This document shows, piece by piece, positions 1-9,864 of a stretch of DNA of 64,000 nucleotides. Below the pieces are notes generated by a model that worked only from the letters and a program-made list of their open reading frames with translations, did no database searches and was not told the origin of the DNA. The DNA is from Sphaerulina vaccinii (taxonomy: Eukaryota; Ascomycota; Dothideomycetes; Mycosphaerellales; Mycosphaerellaceae): the NCBI GenBank assembly GCA_022570795.1, contig JAKUDP010000008.1, positions 496,001 through 560,000 on the forward strand. The letters run 5' to 3'. The translations under genes and the position numbers were made by a program. The stretch's first letter is position 1. The number at the start of each line of letters is the position of its first letter.

Positions 1-1092
1 GTGTTCCGTAGAGGAGAGATTGTTGTTTCGTGTAGCCAAAGCTTGTGATCAACTGGCTGAAGAAGTTTGTGATGCCGCCATTGGGGATATCTGCTACGAG
101 GGCGTAGAGCACAATTCCCCACACAATTGGATCAGTAAGAGCTTCCCAGAATTGGTACATCTTGAAGTGTTTGTTGCCAACACCTTGCTGATTGATCCGA
201 ATGCGCTCCAGGGCCAGGACTCGGTCTTCTTTGCTTAGCCATCGAGCATTCAATTGGCTGTCCGGTACTGTGAAGAAGAAGACCACCCCAACAGCAGAAG
301 TCACAAGTCCTGTTGCGAGGAAGAGGATTTGCCATCCCGCTAGCGAAGCTGGATGTTTGGCCACTCCAACGGCGATGCCATAGGCTATCAGTCCTCCTAT
401 GATTTGTGCGACGCCATTGAAAGAGAACCAGATCGCAGTTCGAAAGCCTTGCTCGGCTTTTGTGTACCACTGACTTGTGAGTAGTGCGAAGCCTGGTGTT
501 ACGGCGGCTTCTGTCACGCCTAGGAAGAAGCGGATTGCTATGGCGCCGGAGAAGTTCTTCGCAGCAGCGAAGCACGCGAGCACGAGTCCCCAGAGGATAA
601 TGCATGTTGCTGAGTACTTTCCCAGTGGAAGACGTTGTAACAGTCGGTTCGTGGGGTATTCCCATGCCTTTTCACAAGTCAGTGAGTGTCTTCTATGATG
701 TGAGACGGAGATGTAGCGCTCACCAGATATCCGAAGTAAAACATGCTGCCCAGCCATTGATAGTTGTCGCCCACAAGACCGATATCCGTTTGCAGGCCCA
801 TAATCGAAGCATAAGATAATGTCGTCTTGTCTAGGAATTGCAAAGCGTAAATTGTACACATGATAGGCATGAGGTTCCAGTCGATCAGCCTTCGTAACCG
901 CTTGTTCGTGGCTTCATCGATGTGAATGACTTCTCCCGCATGCCCTTCGAAGGCCTTCATTGCTTCGTCTGCATCGTGTGCATGTTTGAGAATGTTCTCA
1001 GGCACAGAGCCTGATCTTATGGCATCCGCAAGAGCAGGAGCCTTCTTCTCAAGGTCCGCATCGACCTCGTAGGTAGGAGGATTGGTGGCCAT
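1..1092 (-). CDS. Dal5-like MFS anion:cation symporter, 3' end cut by window edge
   Basis: This is a major facilitator transporter of the fungal allantoate permease (Dal5/ACS) group, expected in the plasma membrane, importing organic anions, ureides or vitamins; the substrate cannot be read from sequence. Exon 1 runs 1092-724 and exon 2 from 667 to the window edge; the intron 668-723 starts GTGAGC and ends AG. The splice joins ..FGYL to AWEYPTNRLLQ.., the usual Dal5-family helix 2 region. A cytosolic N-terminus of about 85 residues precedes the first helix (LMPIMCTIYALQFLDK). Later segments include a GVTEAAVTPGF-like stretch and VVFFFTVPDS. About 290 codons are visible; the family is normally 480-550 residues, so the C-terminal half is outside. 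The start at 1092 is the first ATG and gives a typical hydrophilic N-terminus. Confidence 0.88.
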
Positions 1093-1697
1093 CGTCTCCT
1101 ATAGTCAAACGTCTGGGTATTGTAGAAGGAAACCAAAACAATACTGAAAGGCGAAGAGAAAGCAGACCTGGTCACCTACATGTAATAACCCTCGCACTCG
1201 TCCAGGTATACTGCATCTCTGCCGATCATCCCGAGGACGATAAGATCAGGCAGAATGTGATGGCTGCGGATTTGGTAATGAGCTGTCACTCTGTCGCTGC
1301 GTGGCGAACACATGGTCGCCGTGCCGCAAGGATGAGATAGGCAGAGATTCGGCCATCTTTGGAAGGTTGCAGCAGACCACCGGGCAAGACGTGCAGATTG
1401 TGGAGTAGAGTCGCCTTGGAGAGGCTTCTCGCCACTTGTCACGTCTTGGCGATAGGAGGAACACCGGGTTGATGGGTGAGATGATCGGTGACTGTGATTG
1501 CCCTAGCAGTGAACAGAGTCGTGCTGACGCGATGTAAGTGTTGAAGGGTGAAGGGGAAGTGATAGAAGAAAGAAGTGCTTATCAGCAATGAACAACAGCG
1601 GCGCTCCATAGCGTGTCGTAGCTCAAAACTACGGTAGTCGCGTCCTCTTCGTAGATCTGTTTACCGTGATTCTATCTCACGCGACATTTGACACAAC
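1093..1697. other. divergent intergenic region (transporter / MIS14)
   Basis: These 605 bases separate the start of the minus-strand transporter from the plus-strand kinetochore gene and should hold both promoters. I see no convincing coding sequence, repeat or structured RNA. The short open frames overlapping each other here look like chance. Confidence 0.5.
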
Positions 1698-2502
1698 ATG
1701 GCCAACATATTCGAATCGAACGCGCCGCAAGAAGGCTTCCGAGCGACAGAATCTGCACATCGAAAAATCGAACTACAAAGCCCGGCAGATTTGACATATC
1801 TGATCGCGAACGTCACGAAAGCAGCGCGAGAGAAACTCGATCAACATCTCCCGCCAAATGCAGCACCTGAAGGAGGAGAAGATGCCATGAGAAAGAGAGT
1901 GGAACAGTTAGTCGACGATGTATCACTCCCATGACACCAGCAGCAGAAAAGTGAAGCTAACATAGAGAATATAGTACATCCACTCCACCTTCAATGCAGC
2001 AAAAGACAACATTACAATCAACGGCATGGAGACACGAGAGATTGAAGAAGAGCTAGCAAAAGCCCAGGAAGGCGAAGGTATACCAGTAGAACAGACACAG
2101 TACTGTTGGCTCCCATGGCTGACAGGTTCCCCAGAACTTGAACCCTTTGACACAAAACTTGCGCAGAAGATCCAAGCGCTATCAACACAGATTGAGTATC
2201 AGACTACGCAATTGGCGAACTTGAGAAGGAAGGCGCCTAGAGATACGGCAGAGCAGTTCAAGGCTGCCTTTGAGAGGCAAGGAGTGGAGTATGAGAAGAG
2301 ACTGGAGAGTGAGAAGCTGGCAAGGTTGAAGGCTGCAGAAGACACGGCTGTTGGTGTGGGTGAGGTAAAGAGGGTGGAAGAGATGCAAGGGACGTGGCAG
2401 AGAGGAACCGAAGATCTAGAGAAGCTGAAAGAGGGAATGAGTGGGACTGTTGGGAGGTTGGAGAAGGCGCAAAGAGCTGTCGAGGTTGTTGGGGAGAAGT
2501 GA
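1698..2502 (+). CDS. mis14: kinetochore protein Mis14/Nsl1 (MIND complex subunit)
   Basis: Subunit of the Mis12/MIND complex, which links the inner kinetochore to the Ndc80 complex on the centromere. Exons are 1698-1919 and 1975-2502 with a 55-nt phase-0 intron (GTATCA..ATATAG); the product is 249 residues. The family signature IELQSPADLTYLIANV lies near residues 25-40, followed by an AAREKLDQHLPP segment. Across the intron comes YIHSTF..NITINGMETREIEEELAKAQEGE, typical of fungal Mis14. The second half (about residues 140-249) is predicted coiled coil rich in E, K and R. The length matches the family (about 220-260). Exon 2 must include the 17 codons before its first ATG, which restores the NITINGM segment. 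Confidence 0.88.
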
Positions 2503-3133
2503 GTGTGACGCGATGATATGGACGATTCTTGGATGAGATATGATACCCTGGGTACCGGCGTTGATTGATTGGCATATCCAGATGCATGCTGGCAGTGCAA
2601 GTAAGGTGAAGTGGCCGGTCGTGGTTGCCTCTTCTGATCGGACTCATATCAGTCTTCACTTCATTCATGCAATCACAATAGGAAGTTGCTCAGCTGACGT
2701 GGTCACAGACTATAAGAACTCTTCCAACCGGCTCAACCTCCTTCACACCTCTCTCTCATCTACATTGACCTCCCACGACTTGGACGCAATGTCTCTTCCT
2801 GGCCACAACAACCACGCCACTCGCCAGGTCCAAGAGACTCCAGTCGCCCGCATACGCCCGGCGGAATAGATACTCTCTACGTTTCACGTTACTTTGAGAA
2901 ATTGAAGTCACATCATCGCGAACACAAACATAGACACAACATCAACGACACATCAAGTAACACAATGTCTACTCAGGCTACTGCATATCCGCAACCGCAT
3001 CTCGATCTCGTCTTCCTCGGGGCATTCCGGCAACTCTCAACCCTCAGCGACAATGTCAGCATGAGTCTGAGCGTTGGCCATTGCCGCGACTCCGACTCAA
3101 GGCCAGAAGGTTGGTCAAATTTGGTCATTTAGA

Positions 3134-3190
3134 GGCGGTAAAGTCGACGTCCAGGAGACGTCGAGCCTGCTCCATAGGAGTAGGTCCGTC
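3134..3190 (+). ncRNA. three-way-junction RNA-like element, copy 1
   Basis: Closing stem GGCGG/CCGUC (3134-3138 with 3186-3190, one G-U), joining UAAAG, hairpin a of 8 bp (3144-3151 with 3157-3164, 5-nt loop), a single G, hairpin b of 8 bp (3166-3173 with 3177-3184, one G-U, loop AUA), then a single U. Copy 2 at 3890-3950 has the same layout, and its base changes keep the pairs. The function is unknown; it resembles no ribozyme or riboswitch consensus I can recall. The same DNA can be read as coding ..GKVDVQETSSL.., so a coding origin is not excluded. Confidence 0.5.
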
Positions 3191-3215
3191 AAGGACTTCA
3201 CGAACTAAAGCCTCT

Positions 3216-3267
3216 GTAAGTATAAGTCCGTTCTTACATGTCAAATGAGATGCTGATATGCTTGCAG
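3216..3267 (+). other. orphan spliceosomal intron
   Basis: A 52-nt stretch has all the local intron signals: donor GTAAGT, branch site GCTGAT and acceptor TTGCAG, 25 bases after structured element copy 1. No convincing protein reading frame crosses it. It suggests a spliced plus-strand transcript here, non-coding or encoding a short peptide. Confidence 0.5.
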
Positions 3268-3889
3268 TTGCCTTTTGGCTTAGATCCAAGTGGCACCGGA
3301 TTCGTGTCATCTGCTTTATGGTCACTTTTCGGATTTCGTCGGCCCTTCAGCACTCGCACTCGACAGCGCGTTTGGTCCGACTGGGCCGACTTTGAGAGCT
3401 GCAATTGTAAGCAGGATGATCGTGCCCTTCGGAGAATGTGGACGGTACGCCTATTCAAGCGTCATCATTCTCCAGCGGTGTTTCGAGCGCCTCACAGTCT
3501 CTCGAGCAGGCGCTCAGTTCCACAGACGATGCGTCGTTTCTGCTCATTGGTGCAGAGATCAATGTTACCTTCGAGCACGTTTCGGCAGTGGGACTTCCAT
3601 AAGTGGTCAGGTCAGTGAGCTTTGGTGCATCATGGTCCTCTTCAGCCTCAGTGCGAACACGATTTCACGCAAACACGACTCAGCGACGCCTCATTCGAAC
3701 ATCCACGCATAACCGCATCGACTCCACCAGAACTTCATCACTCAGGACGCAAACTCGCATGCGGACGCGCGCATAATATGAGCAAGCGAATTGGGGAGGT
3801 GACCAAAGAGCGCTACGGTGGAGCAGCACCAACAGACATGGACAGCAATGACAAGCCTGTGTCACAAGGCAATTCAGCACAGGTCGCGA

Positions 3890-3950
3890 ATCGCGGTAAA
3901 GTTGATGTCCAGACGACATCGAGCCTGCCTCTCCGAGGCAGGTCCGCGAT
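3890..3950 (+). ncRNA. three-way-junction RNA-like element, copy 2
   Basis: Closing stem AUCGCGG/CCGCGAU of 7 bp (3890-3896 with 3944-3950), joining UAAAG, hairpin a of 8 bp (3902-3909 with 3915-3922, one U-G), a single G, hairpin b of 8 perfect bp (3924-3931 with 3935-3942, loop UCC), a single U. Joining segments are identical to copy 1, while the stems differ by compensating substitutions. The overlapping frame ..GKVDVQTTSSL.. ends at 3954. Confidence 0.5.
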
Positions 3951-4607
3951 CTAAGCCACCACATGCTCCCTATCCCGCCGCAGACTAGCAGAGAGCAGAG
4001 AGCCAAATCTATCAGAGTTGGACGAACTTGAGCCTTGGAGATGGATGTATGCCTGTCGCAGCCGATTTTGACCCATTCCAGAGCATGTATAGCTTCGGCG
4101 ATGGGTTTTGATCGAGGAGGCATGCTCTTGGCACTTGGCGCAGCAGCAATGAAACTGTACATATTGCTGGCGCGATCTTGATATCAGTGGTATATGGTAT
4201 CGAGAGTGGACTACTGCTAGCCACGGAAGCAGGGGAGGTCCAGGCAGTGATAAGCGACACGGAAGGCGTAGCGGATCCGGGTAGAGAATGTTTCCATTAA
4301 AACAACAGATCTGCTCAAACGAAGTTGCCTATTCCACCTTCCTCGCATGACGGAACCACCACCAGTCGATCTTCAGACCTGTCTCGCCGTCTTCACAACT
4401 ACTGTATAAAGATAAGAAGTAGTAATAATATAAAGCGTAGGCAGGCTGGTTGCATTGCTCCGTCCCAGCCCTGTAGCGTTCGAGTTTCTGCCAACGGTAA
4501 GTGTCAGGACCTCTGTATTTCGTTACTCGACCTGACAAACCGTCCCAGATGGCTTCATTCTCCCTGATCCTTTGATTTCTTGCCCTCACAGCTCGCTCTC
4601 CAAGCGC

Positions 4608-6068
4608 CTAGACAACGAGATGTTCGCTCTGGTATCTCCACCAATTTTCACGTGTATCAGCTTGCCTCCAAACTCCCACGCCGCCTTCTACGCCCCTTTC
4701 ATTGACACTCCAGTGCCCACTTTCCACATGTGAGCGCCAATTCTCCAGTACTGCAGACAGCTTCGGACCATGTCTCATCACGAAAGGGTTGACGCCTGTT
4801 TGGTAAAGCTCGCTATGACTCTTCAATATAGGCCTTCCATCTGACGTTCTCGCATAGTGGCGTCGGTCGCCTAACTTTATGGGTAACACAAGACGGCATG
4901 CGTCTTCGAAAGGATTCTGTGCATTTGGAAATGCATCGAGGTATAAGCCGCACGGCACGGATTCTACTGTAGAGAAAGGATATCGGAACTTGGCTTCTTT
5001 GGCGCTGACTGTCCCTGGACACCGCAAGAATAGGAACGGGACTTTCATGCCTGCTGTCTCCTTGGGAAACTTTTCTGGAATATGTTTGAAAGGTTGTTGT
5101 AGGAACTCCTCAACCTTGGGCAGTCGGATTCCAGGCGCGACGAACCAGATATCGGATTGTCGAGCGTGTGAAAGAATCTCGTAAGCGAAGCCTCGAGGAA
5201 TGCCGGCGATCTTAAGAGCAGTTCGAGAGCATAAAGGTGCTTCGTCCTCGGGATCGTAGTCTTCATCGTCGGGGTCTGGTCCTTGTTTCACGATCCCAGC
5301 GTGTTTTTCTATCGAGGTCACGAGCGCGTCCCATGTGTCGATGCACGCATGCAGGTCTTCGATGGTGTATGGTTGAAGTATCCAAGGACGGGTCTTGTAC
5401 CGAACGAAGGTCTTATTTTGAACCAGATCGCCTCCTTTAATATCAGTCTTCGGCTCCTCGATGACTGCCTCATCGTGAATTGCCACTGCCTTCTCGGCTT
5501 CGATCATCTCGATATATGCAGTGAGAATGGACTCCATCCTTTGCCACGGCAGTTCGGGATTCTTGAGGTCGAACACATGGTGGTATGTGGGCATCAGAAG
5601 TGCCTTGCCTGTTTTCTGGTCAAAGACGATGCCTGCAGGCTGTGTGACGAGAGCTTCTGAGGTCTTGTATATGATCACAAATCTGTACTTGTCCGCGTTT
5701 TTGCCATCAGGGTCGTGATCCGGATCTTCGAGCACATCTGCCAAGCCTAGCATATGCTGTGGGGTGGCAAGTCCTGATACATGGTAGAAGAAGTTGTAGT
5801 TGGGCACCTCAAAGATCTTTGACAGGTACCGGACCAGTTTGGGCTTCAGTATTTGCTTGAGTTGCTCATTGCCATGTGTGCTCCACCATGTGCGCTTGGT
5901 CAAAGTGGATATCTTACGACCTGAGCACACCCAGCCGTAGAGAGTGAGAGTGTTGTGAAGAGCAGCACATCGGTCCGGGTCGATGTCGTCTCCAGTGCTG
6001 GCTGGATTGGTCTTGGACACACGATCTTTTGCGATTCCGCCGAAAAGAGTTGCGGTAGAGCCCGCCAT
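4608..6068 (-). CDS. conserved hypothetical protein, 486 aa
   Basis: This is a single-exon frame of 486 residues with no domain I recognise. It is soluble by appearance, without signal peptide or membrane helix, and mixed in composition. It has an acidic patch near residues 265-280 (PDPDDEDYDPEDEAPLC) and many W, P and Y residues. A stop codon three codons upstream of the ATG at 6068 fixes the start. The frame and composition look like a real gene, and similar single-exon hypothetical proteins are common in Dothideomycetes. It is divergent from SUA5 across a 559-bp spacer. No function is proposed. Confidence 0.65.
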   Translation of the reverse strand: MAGSTATLFGGIAKDRVSKTNPASTGDDIDPDRCAALHNTLTLYGWVCSGRKISTLTKRTWWSTHGNEQLKQILKPKLVRYLSKIFEVPNYNFFYHVSGLATPQHMLGLADVLEDPDHDPDGKNADKYRFVIIYKTSEALVTQPAGIVFDQKTGKALLMPTYHHVFDLKNPELPWQRMESILTAYIEMIEAEKAVAIHDEAVIEEPKTDIKGGDLVQNKTFVRYKTRPWILQPYTIEDLHACIDTWDALVTSIEKHAGIVKQGPDPDDEDYDPEDEAPLCSRTALKIAGIPRGFAYEILSHARQSDIWFVAPGIRLPKVEEFLQQPFKHIPEKFPKETAGMKVPFLFLRCPGTVSAKEAKFRYPFSTVESVPCGLYLDAFPNAQNPFEDACRLVLPIKLGDRRHYARTSDGRPILKSHSELYQTGVNPFVMRHGPKLSAVLENWRSHVESGHWSVNERGVEGGVGVWRQADTRENWWRYQSEHLVV

Positions 6069-6627
6069 CCACGTTCAGATCCTCGTTGATGACTTGTAGA
6101 TCGTCCGGGCAAGTTCGCACTGTCGAATTTTGTTCTGAGGCTGTCGTCTAGTCTCTCGAGCTCGTGAAGCTGTGGCTGTTGTGTTGCTGTAATTATATGA
6201 GCGTACTGGACGTGGTCAAGCCGAAATAAACATTAATATATGCTGTCTGCGAAGATATATAAGTTGGATGCCGAGAGAAGTGCTTGCAAAGTGAGTAGCA
6301 GCATGACGTGAGAGCAGTTGGGAAATGGCGGCTTCTGGACTCCACTTCCCTCGCTGTTGCCACCATACGGCACGCGACCATGGCAAGTTCTGATGCATAT
6401 CGGCCATTGCTTCAAAGTAGAGAGGTGGCGGTCGAATAGCAAGTGCTGGATGGCGTTGAGAGTCCTCCGAAGAAAGATGCAACGGAGGAAAGAAGGAAGA
6501 GAGAGAACGAGGACCACGACTGAGTTAGGAAATGTATCACGTGGAAGCGAACTACTAGCGCGTTTTGAGGACCCTGCGTGCGACTCATAATTTTTGTTGT
6601 GAACTTCTCCACCAACACTCACGATTG
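6069..6627. other. divergent promoter region of the hypothetical gene and SUA5
   Basis: This 559-bp spacer lies between two divergent genes. It contains an AT-rich stretch around 6190-6250 but no gene, repeat or recognisable motif. Confidence 0.5.
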
Positions 6628-8052
6628 ATGGTCATCAGAGCGATCGCGAAGAGTCTACAAGCACGCACTTCATACCAGTCAACAAGGAGACTCACTGCAA
6701 ATGTCCCAAATCTCGCCACGATGGAGACCAAGATCTACCCAGTCGATGTCGGCAAGATTGGCACTCTGAACGCCATCCCGGTGCCAGGAGATATTCTTGA
6801 CGAGCTGCACTTTCACATCGACGAGACTTCTATCGATGCACAGTATCTGCAGCAGGCTGCGGATGAGCTCAAGACATCTGACATTCCTGTAGCCTTTCCT
6901 ACAGAAACGGTGTACGGACTAGGCGCTGATGCGACCAGGAGCAGTGCTGTTAAAGGCATATACAAGGCTAAGCAACGACCTTCCGATAATCCACTCATTG
7001 TCCACTTCCACTCATTGCAGCAACTGAGGTCTCTGCTTCATGGACATGCATCATCCCAAGCAAATGGGACTGGTGAGGATCTAATACCAGCTATATACAA
7101 GCCATTGATCTCCAAATTCTGGCCAGGTGCTTTGACCATCATTCTTCCCAACCCACAGAATTCACCACTGGCTCCAGAAGTCACTGCGGGACTCCAAACA
7201 TTCGGTGCACGCCTACCAAGACATCCTCTGGCACTGGCACTGCTGTCTGCAGCGGATGTGCCTGTTGCTGCTCCTTCGGCGAATGCGTCGACTAAGCCAT
7301 CGCCCACAGCTGCGGAGCATGTTGCCTACGATCTTGAAGGACGAATCGAAACGATCATCGATGGTGGCCCATGCGACATCGGCGTGGAAAGCACAGTTGT
7401 GGATGGACTGTCCGATCCGCCCCTGATTCTTCGACCTGGTGGCATCAGTCTTGAGCAGATACGTACTTGTCCTGGATGGGAGAACATTGAGGTTGGCTAC
7501 AAGAACACATCAGAGAAAGGTACAAAGCCCAAAGCACCCGGTATGAAGTATCGACACTACTCACCAAAAGCGACGGTTGTGCTGTACGAAGCTGGAAAGA
7601 GTCCACCAACGGATGTTGATCTGAAAGCCCAGCTTGGAACGAAGTTCAAGGTCGGGCTTGTTCGAACGAAGTGTTGGCAGTTGGACCACTCTTCACCTGA
7701 CACAATTCTTCGTGACGCAGGAAGTCGCAACAATCGAATTGAGTCTGATTCGCAGGACAGTGTGCCTGGTTTTGCTGGCATGCTGCAGACCTTGAGAGCA
7801 AGTTCGTGGTTGAAGGCTGGTCTGGAGACATACACCATCACTGTTGGTGGGGCACAAGTCAGTGTTCTCGATATTGATCTTGGTGCAAATACGAACGACA
7901 TTGCACGAGGCATCTTCTCAGCCCTTCGAGACCTGGACAGACAGGATGTCGATGCCATCTTTGTTGAAGGCGTTGATGATAACGAAGGGTCCACAGCTGC
8001 AGCGATCATGAACAGGCTTCGAAAAGCTGCGGAGATTCGCGTCCAGGACTGA
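6628..8052 (+). CDS. SUA5: threonylcarbamoyl-AMP synthase (Sua5/YrdC)
   Basis: The enzyme makes L-threonylcarbamoyladenylate from threonine, bicarbonate and ATP, the first step of t6A37 modification of ANN-decoding tRNAs. It is a single exon of 474 residues. The YrdC domain shows FPTETVYGLGADA, IYKAKQRPSDNPLIVH, ARLPRHPLA, AAPSANASTKPSPT and the linker APGMKYRHYSP. The Sua5 C-terminal domain ends with EGVDDNEGSTAAAIMNRL. The ATG at 6628 adds 31 residues rich in R, S and T and without acidic residues (MVIRAIAKSLQARTSYQSTR..), like a mitochondrial presequence. A second ATG at 6721 gives a 443-residue form that would be cytosolic. The first ATG has a poor context (T at -3), the second a good one (A at -3, G at +4). 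Yeast Sua5 is known to act in both compartments. Confidence 0.94.
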   Translation: MVIRAIAKSLQARTSYQSTRRLTANVPNLATMETKIYPVDVGKIGTLNAIPVPGDILDELHFHIDETSIDAQYLQQAADELKTSDIPVAFPTETVYGLGADATRSSAVKGIYKAKQRPSDNPLIVHFHSLQQLRSLLHGHASSQANGTGEDLIPAIYKPLISKFWPGALTIILPNPQNSPLAPEVTAGLQTFGARLPRHPLALALLSAADVPVAAPSANASTKPSPTAAEHVAYDLEGRIETIIDGGPCDIGVESTVVDGLSDPPLILRPGGISLEQIRTCPGWENIEVGYKNTSEKGTKPKAPGMKYRHYSPKATVVLYEAGKSPPTDVDLKAQLGTKFKVGLVRTKCWQLDHSSPDTILRDAGSRNNRIESDSQDSVPGFAGMLQTLRASSWLKAGLETYTITVGGAQVSVLDIDLGANTNDIARGIFSALRDLDRQDVDAIFVEGVDDNEGSTAAAIMNRLRKAAEIRVQD

Positions 8053-8639
8053 ATTTGAGCGCAAGTTTACCTCCATTTCTCTGAAAAGAATCGGACGGCA
8101 CCACTATGGCGCTTGCATGCTCGAACATCCCACTCTCAGCGGGAGAATAATGGGGCTAAAAGTGCAGTGGCATCCAAGGGCCACTCGAAATGATCGTTGC
8201 CGGGCTCTCTGCGGAGTCGCATTGTCTATGCTACTTCAAGCAGCCTTAGGGTGCTGTTATGTTCGACAGTAAGAACAGAGAAGAATGAAGAGATTGCATC
8301 TAAAGACTAGCTTCTTGTCTTATGTCTCTCGCAATCGCAGCCGTCTATGCAGCTTAGAGCAGAGACAGTGCATGCCGGCAACGTTTATTTTCCTCGAGCT
8401 TGATCTGTCAAAGGCCGGAGACTTGGCAGGTGAAACCTACTTTGATGGTATGCCCAATCAAATATTGCTTACCTCGGCCTCCGGCCGGATAAGTACCTTA
8501 CATCTGTGGAGATGACAGGTCCTTCCATGTTCCGTCATAGTGTAGTCTCTACAACATCCACACTGATAAATCGCTCACGCGACCGACTCCGGCTACGCAA
8601 TCATCTATTGTTATTGAGCAATTGCATGCGAGAGAACGA
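8053..8639. other. intergenic region, nothing recognised
   Basis: These 587 bases lie between the stop of SUA5 and the start of the pyroglutamyl peptidase gene, both on the plus strand. No conserved frame, repeat or RNA signal was seen. Confidence 0.5.
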
Positions 8640-9425
8640 ATGGCGCCATCTCTACAGCAGCCACTTGGGCAGCCCCAGCAAGGAGCCAATGGAACGTCTG
8701 AGCCGAATGGACTTCACAGTCGGGTGTTCACGATACTGGTCACTGGATTCGGACCATTTCAAGAAAAATTCCCAGTTAATCCCTCATTCGAGATTACGGT
8801 ACGACTCCCCGGACGGCTACCAGCAACAACGATTCATACGGCTGTGCGAATCATTCAACATCCAAGTCCAATCCGAGTATCATTCGACACTGTGCGCGCA
8901 TTAGTTCCCAAACTCCTCAATGAACATGCTGGTACGATAGACGCCATACTGCACATCGGCATGGCATCGGGACGCAAGCATTACTGCATCGAACGATATG
9001 CTAATCGTGACGGCTATGTTAAGAACAAGGACATAGACGGCAAGATCCCTCCTTCCAATGAGCTACATACCATGTTCGTGGATTGTCCCGCGAAGATGAC
9101 TACGTCTCTAAATTATGACGATATCCTACAGAAATGGCAGACGAATGTGCATTGCATACCCGAAGAGATACCGGGCGGCGACTCTGAGGTTAAGGAGAGT
9201 CAGGACGCCGGTCACTACCTCTGCGACTACATCTACTTCAATAGTCTGGCACACACAGGACGACAAAGTGGACAGATGGAAGGACGGGGGACGACTCTAA
9301 GACCAGTACTGTTTATGCATGTTCCAGCTGAGAGTGATGGAGATATGCTCGAACGAGGAACTGCTGTCACGATTGAGCTGATCAGAGCCATAGCTGATAG
9401 CTATATGAAGGAAACCAAGGTATAG
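8640..9425 (+). CDS. pyroglutamyl peptidase I-like cysteine peptidase (family C15)
   Basis: Predicted to remove N-terminal pyroglutamate from peptides in the cytosol. It is a single exon of 261 residues starting at the first ATG, 8640. Family motifs are in order: ILVTGFGPF near residue 32; HIGMASGRKHYCIERYA near 112-128, with the catalytic Glu in IERYA; DAGHYLCDYIYFNSL near 195-210, with the catalytic Cys; and FMHVP near 230 with the catalytic His. All three catalytic residues are present. It is longer than the bacterial enzymes (about 215), mainly by a 30-residue Q/G/N/P-rich N-terminus and an insertion before the Cys segment, both usual in fungi. Confidence 0.88.
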   Translation: MAPSLQQPLGQPQQGANGTSEPNGLHSRVFTILVTGFGPFQEKFPVNPSFEITVRLPGRLPATTIHTAVRIIQHPSPIRVSFDTVRALVPKLLNEHAGTIDAILHIGMASGRKHYCIERYANRDGYVKNKDIDGKIPPSNELHTMFVDCPAKMTTSLNYDDILQKWQTNVHCIPEEIPGGDSEVKESQDAGHYLCDYIYFNSLAHTGRQSGQMEGRGTTLRPVLFMHVPAESDGDMLERGTAVTIELIRAIADSYMKETKV

Positions 9426-9709
9426 AAATACTTCTGGTGAGGCATCATATAACCATTCTCACGCACTTTTGCAATCGCTGCGGCTTTACAAGCGGCCCCC
9501 ACCTCCTCAGAGAGATCGTCCGTAATTCAGAGAGAGCCTATCAAGAGAGGCGCTTGCAAACCGAAAGTGATTGCAAATCTGGGTGCACATGGTTACCAGG
9601 TCAAGGTCAGATCTTGGAAGTATGCTACAGCTATGTTGATAGACTATCGCTACAATCGAACACACATACCAACGGCGACGGTGCTCCACGAATAGCTCTG
9701 CATCGACTT

Positions 9710-9864
9710 CTACAGCGTCTTCGGACGTCGGAATTGGATGCTAGTTTCCAGCGGACACTACAATCCATGCCACCCGTCTCTTCTACAATTGCAAATGGCC
9801 GCAGGCCTGGTTTCAGAGAGAAGCCAGCTAGTGCAATCCAACTCGGAGGTGCGAAGAGGCTGTA
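9710..9864. repeat. imperfect inverted repeat (hairpin, ~36-bp arms)
   Basis: The left arm near 9710-9746 (acagcgtcttcggacgtcgg..) is matched by the reverse complement of the right arm near 9825-9864 at roughly 30 of 36 positions with small gaps, separated by about 80 bases. Both strands therefore encode the same accidental peptide LRTSELD. It could be a decayed miniature inverted-repeat element or a folded RNA. No target-site duplication was identified. Confidence 0.55.

Larger units (their letters stand above)
2503..4607. other. 2.1-kb region without a convincing protein gene
   Basis: No long conserved reading frame was found. The plus strand has a TATA-like tataagaac near 2710, a pyrimidine-rich leader, small ATG frames near 2789 and 2965, a clean 52-nt intron at 3216-3267 and two copies of a structured element (3134-3190 and 3890-3950). 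A possible 58-residue peptide starts at 3778 and overlaps the second copy. I suspect one or more spliced plus-strand transcripts of low or no coding content. Confidence 0.45.

Noticed and set aside
2199..2668. Minus-strand serine/leucine-rich frames opposite MIS14
   Set aside because: Antisense of the coiled-coil exon; no motif.
3134..3190. Hammerhead, twister or HDV-like ribozyme identity for the three-way-junction element
   Set aside because: The hammerhead CUGANGA and GAAA cores are absent, there is no HDV double pseudoknot, and twister's long-range pairings do not fit, although UAA follows the closing stem.
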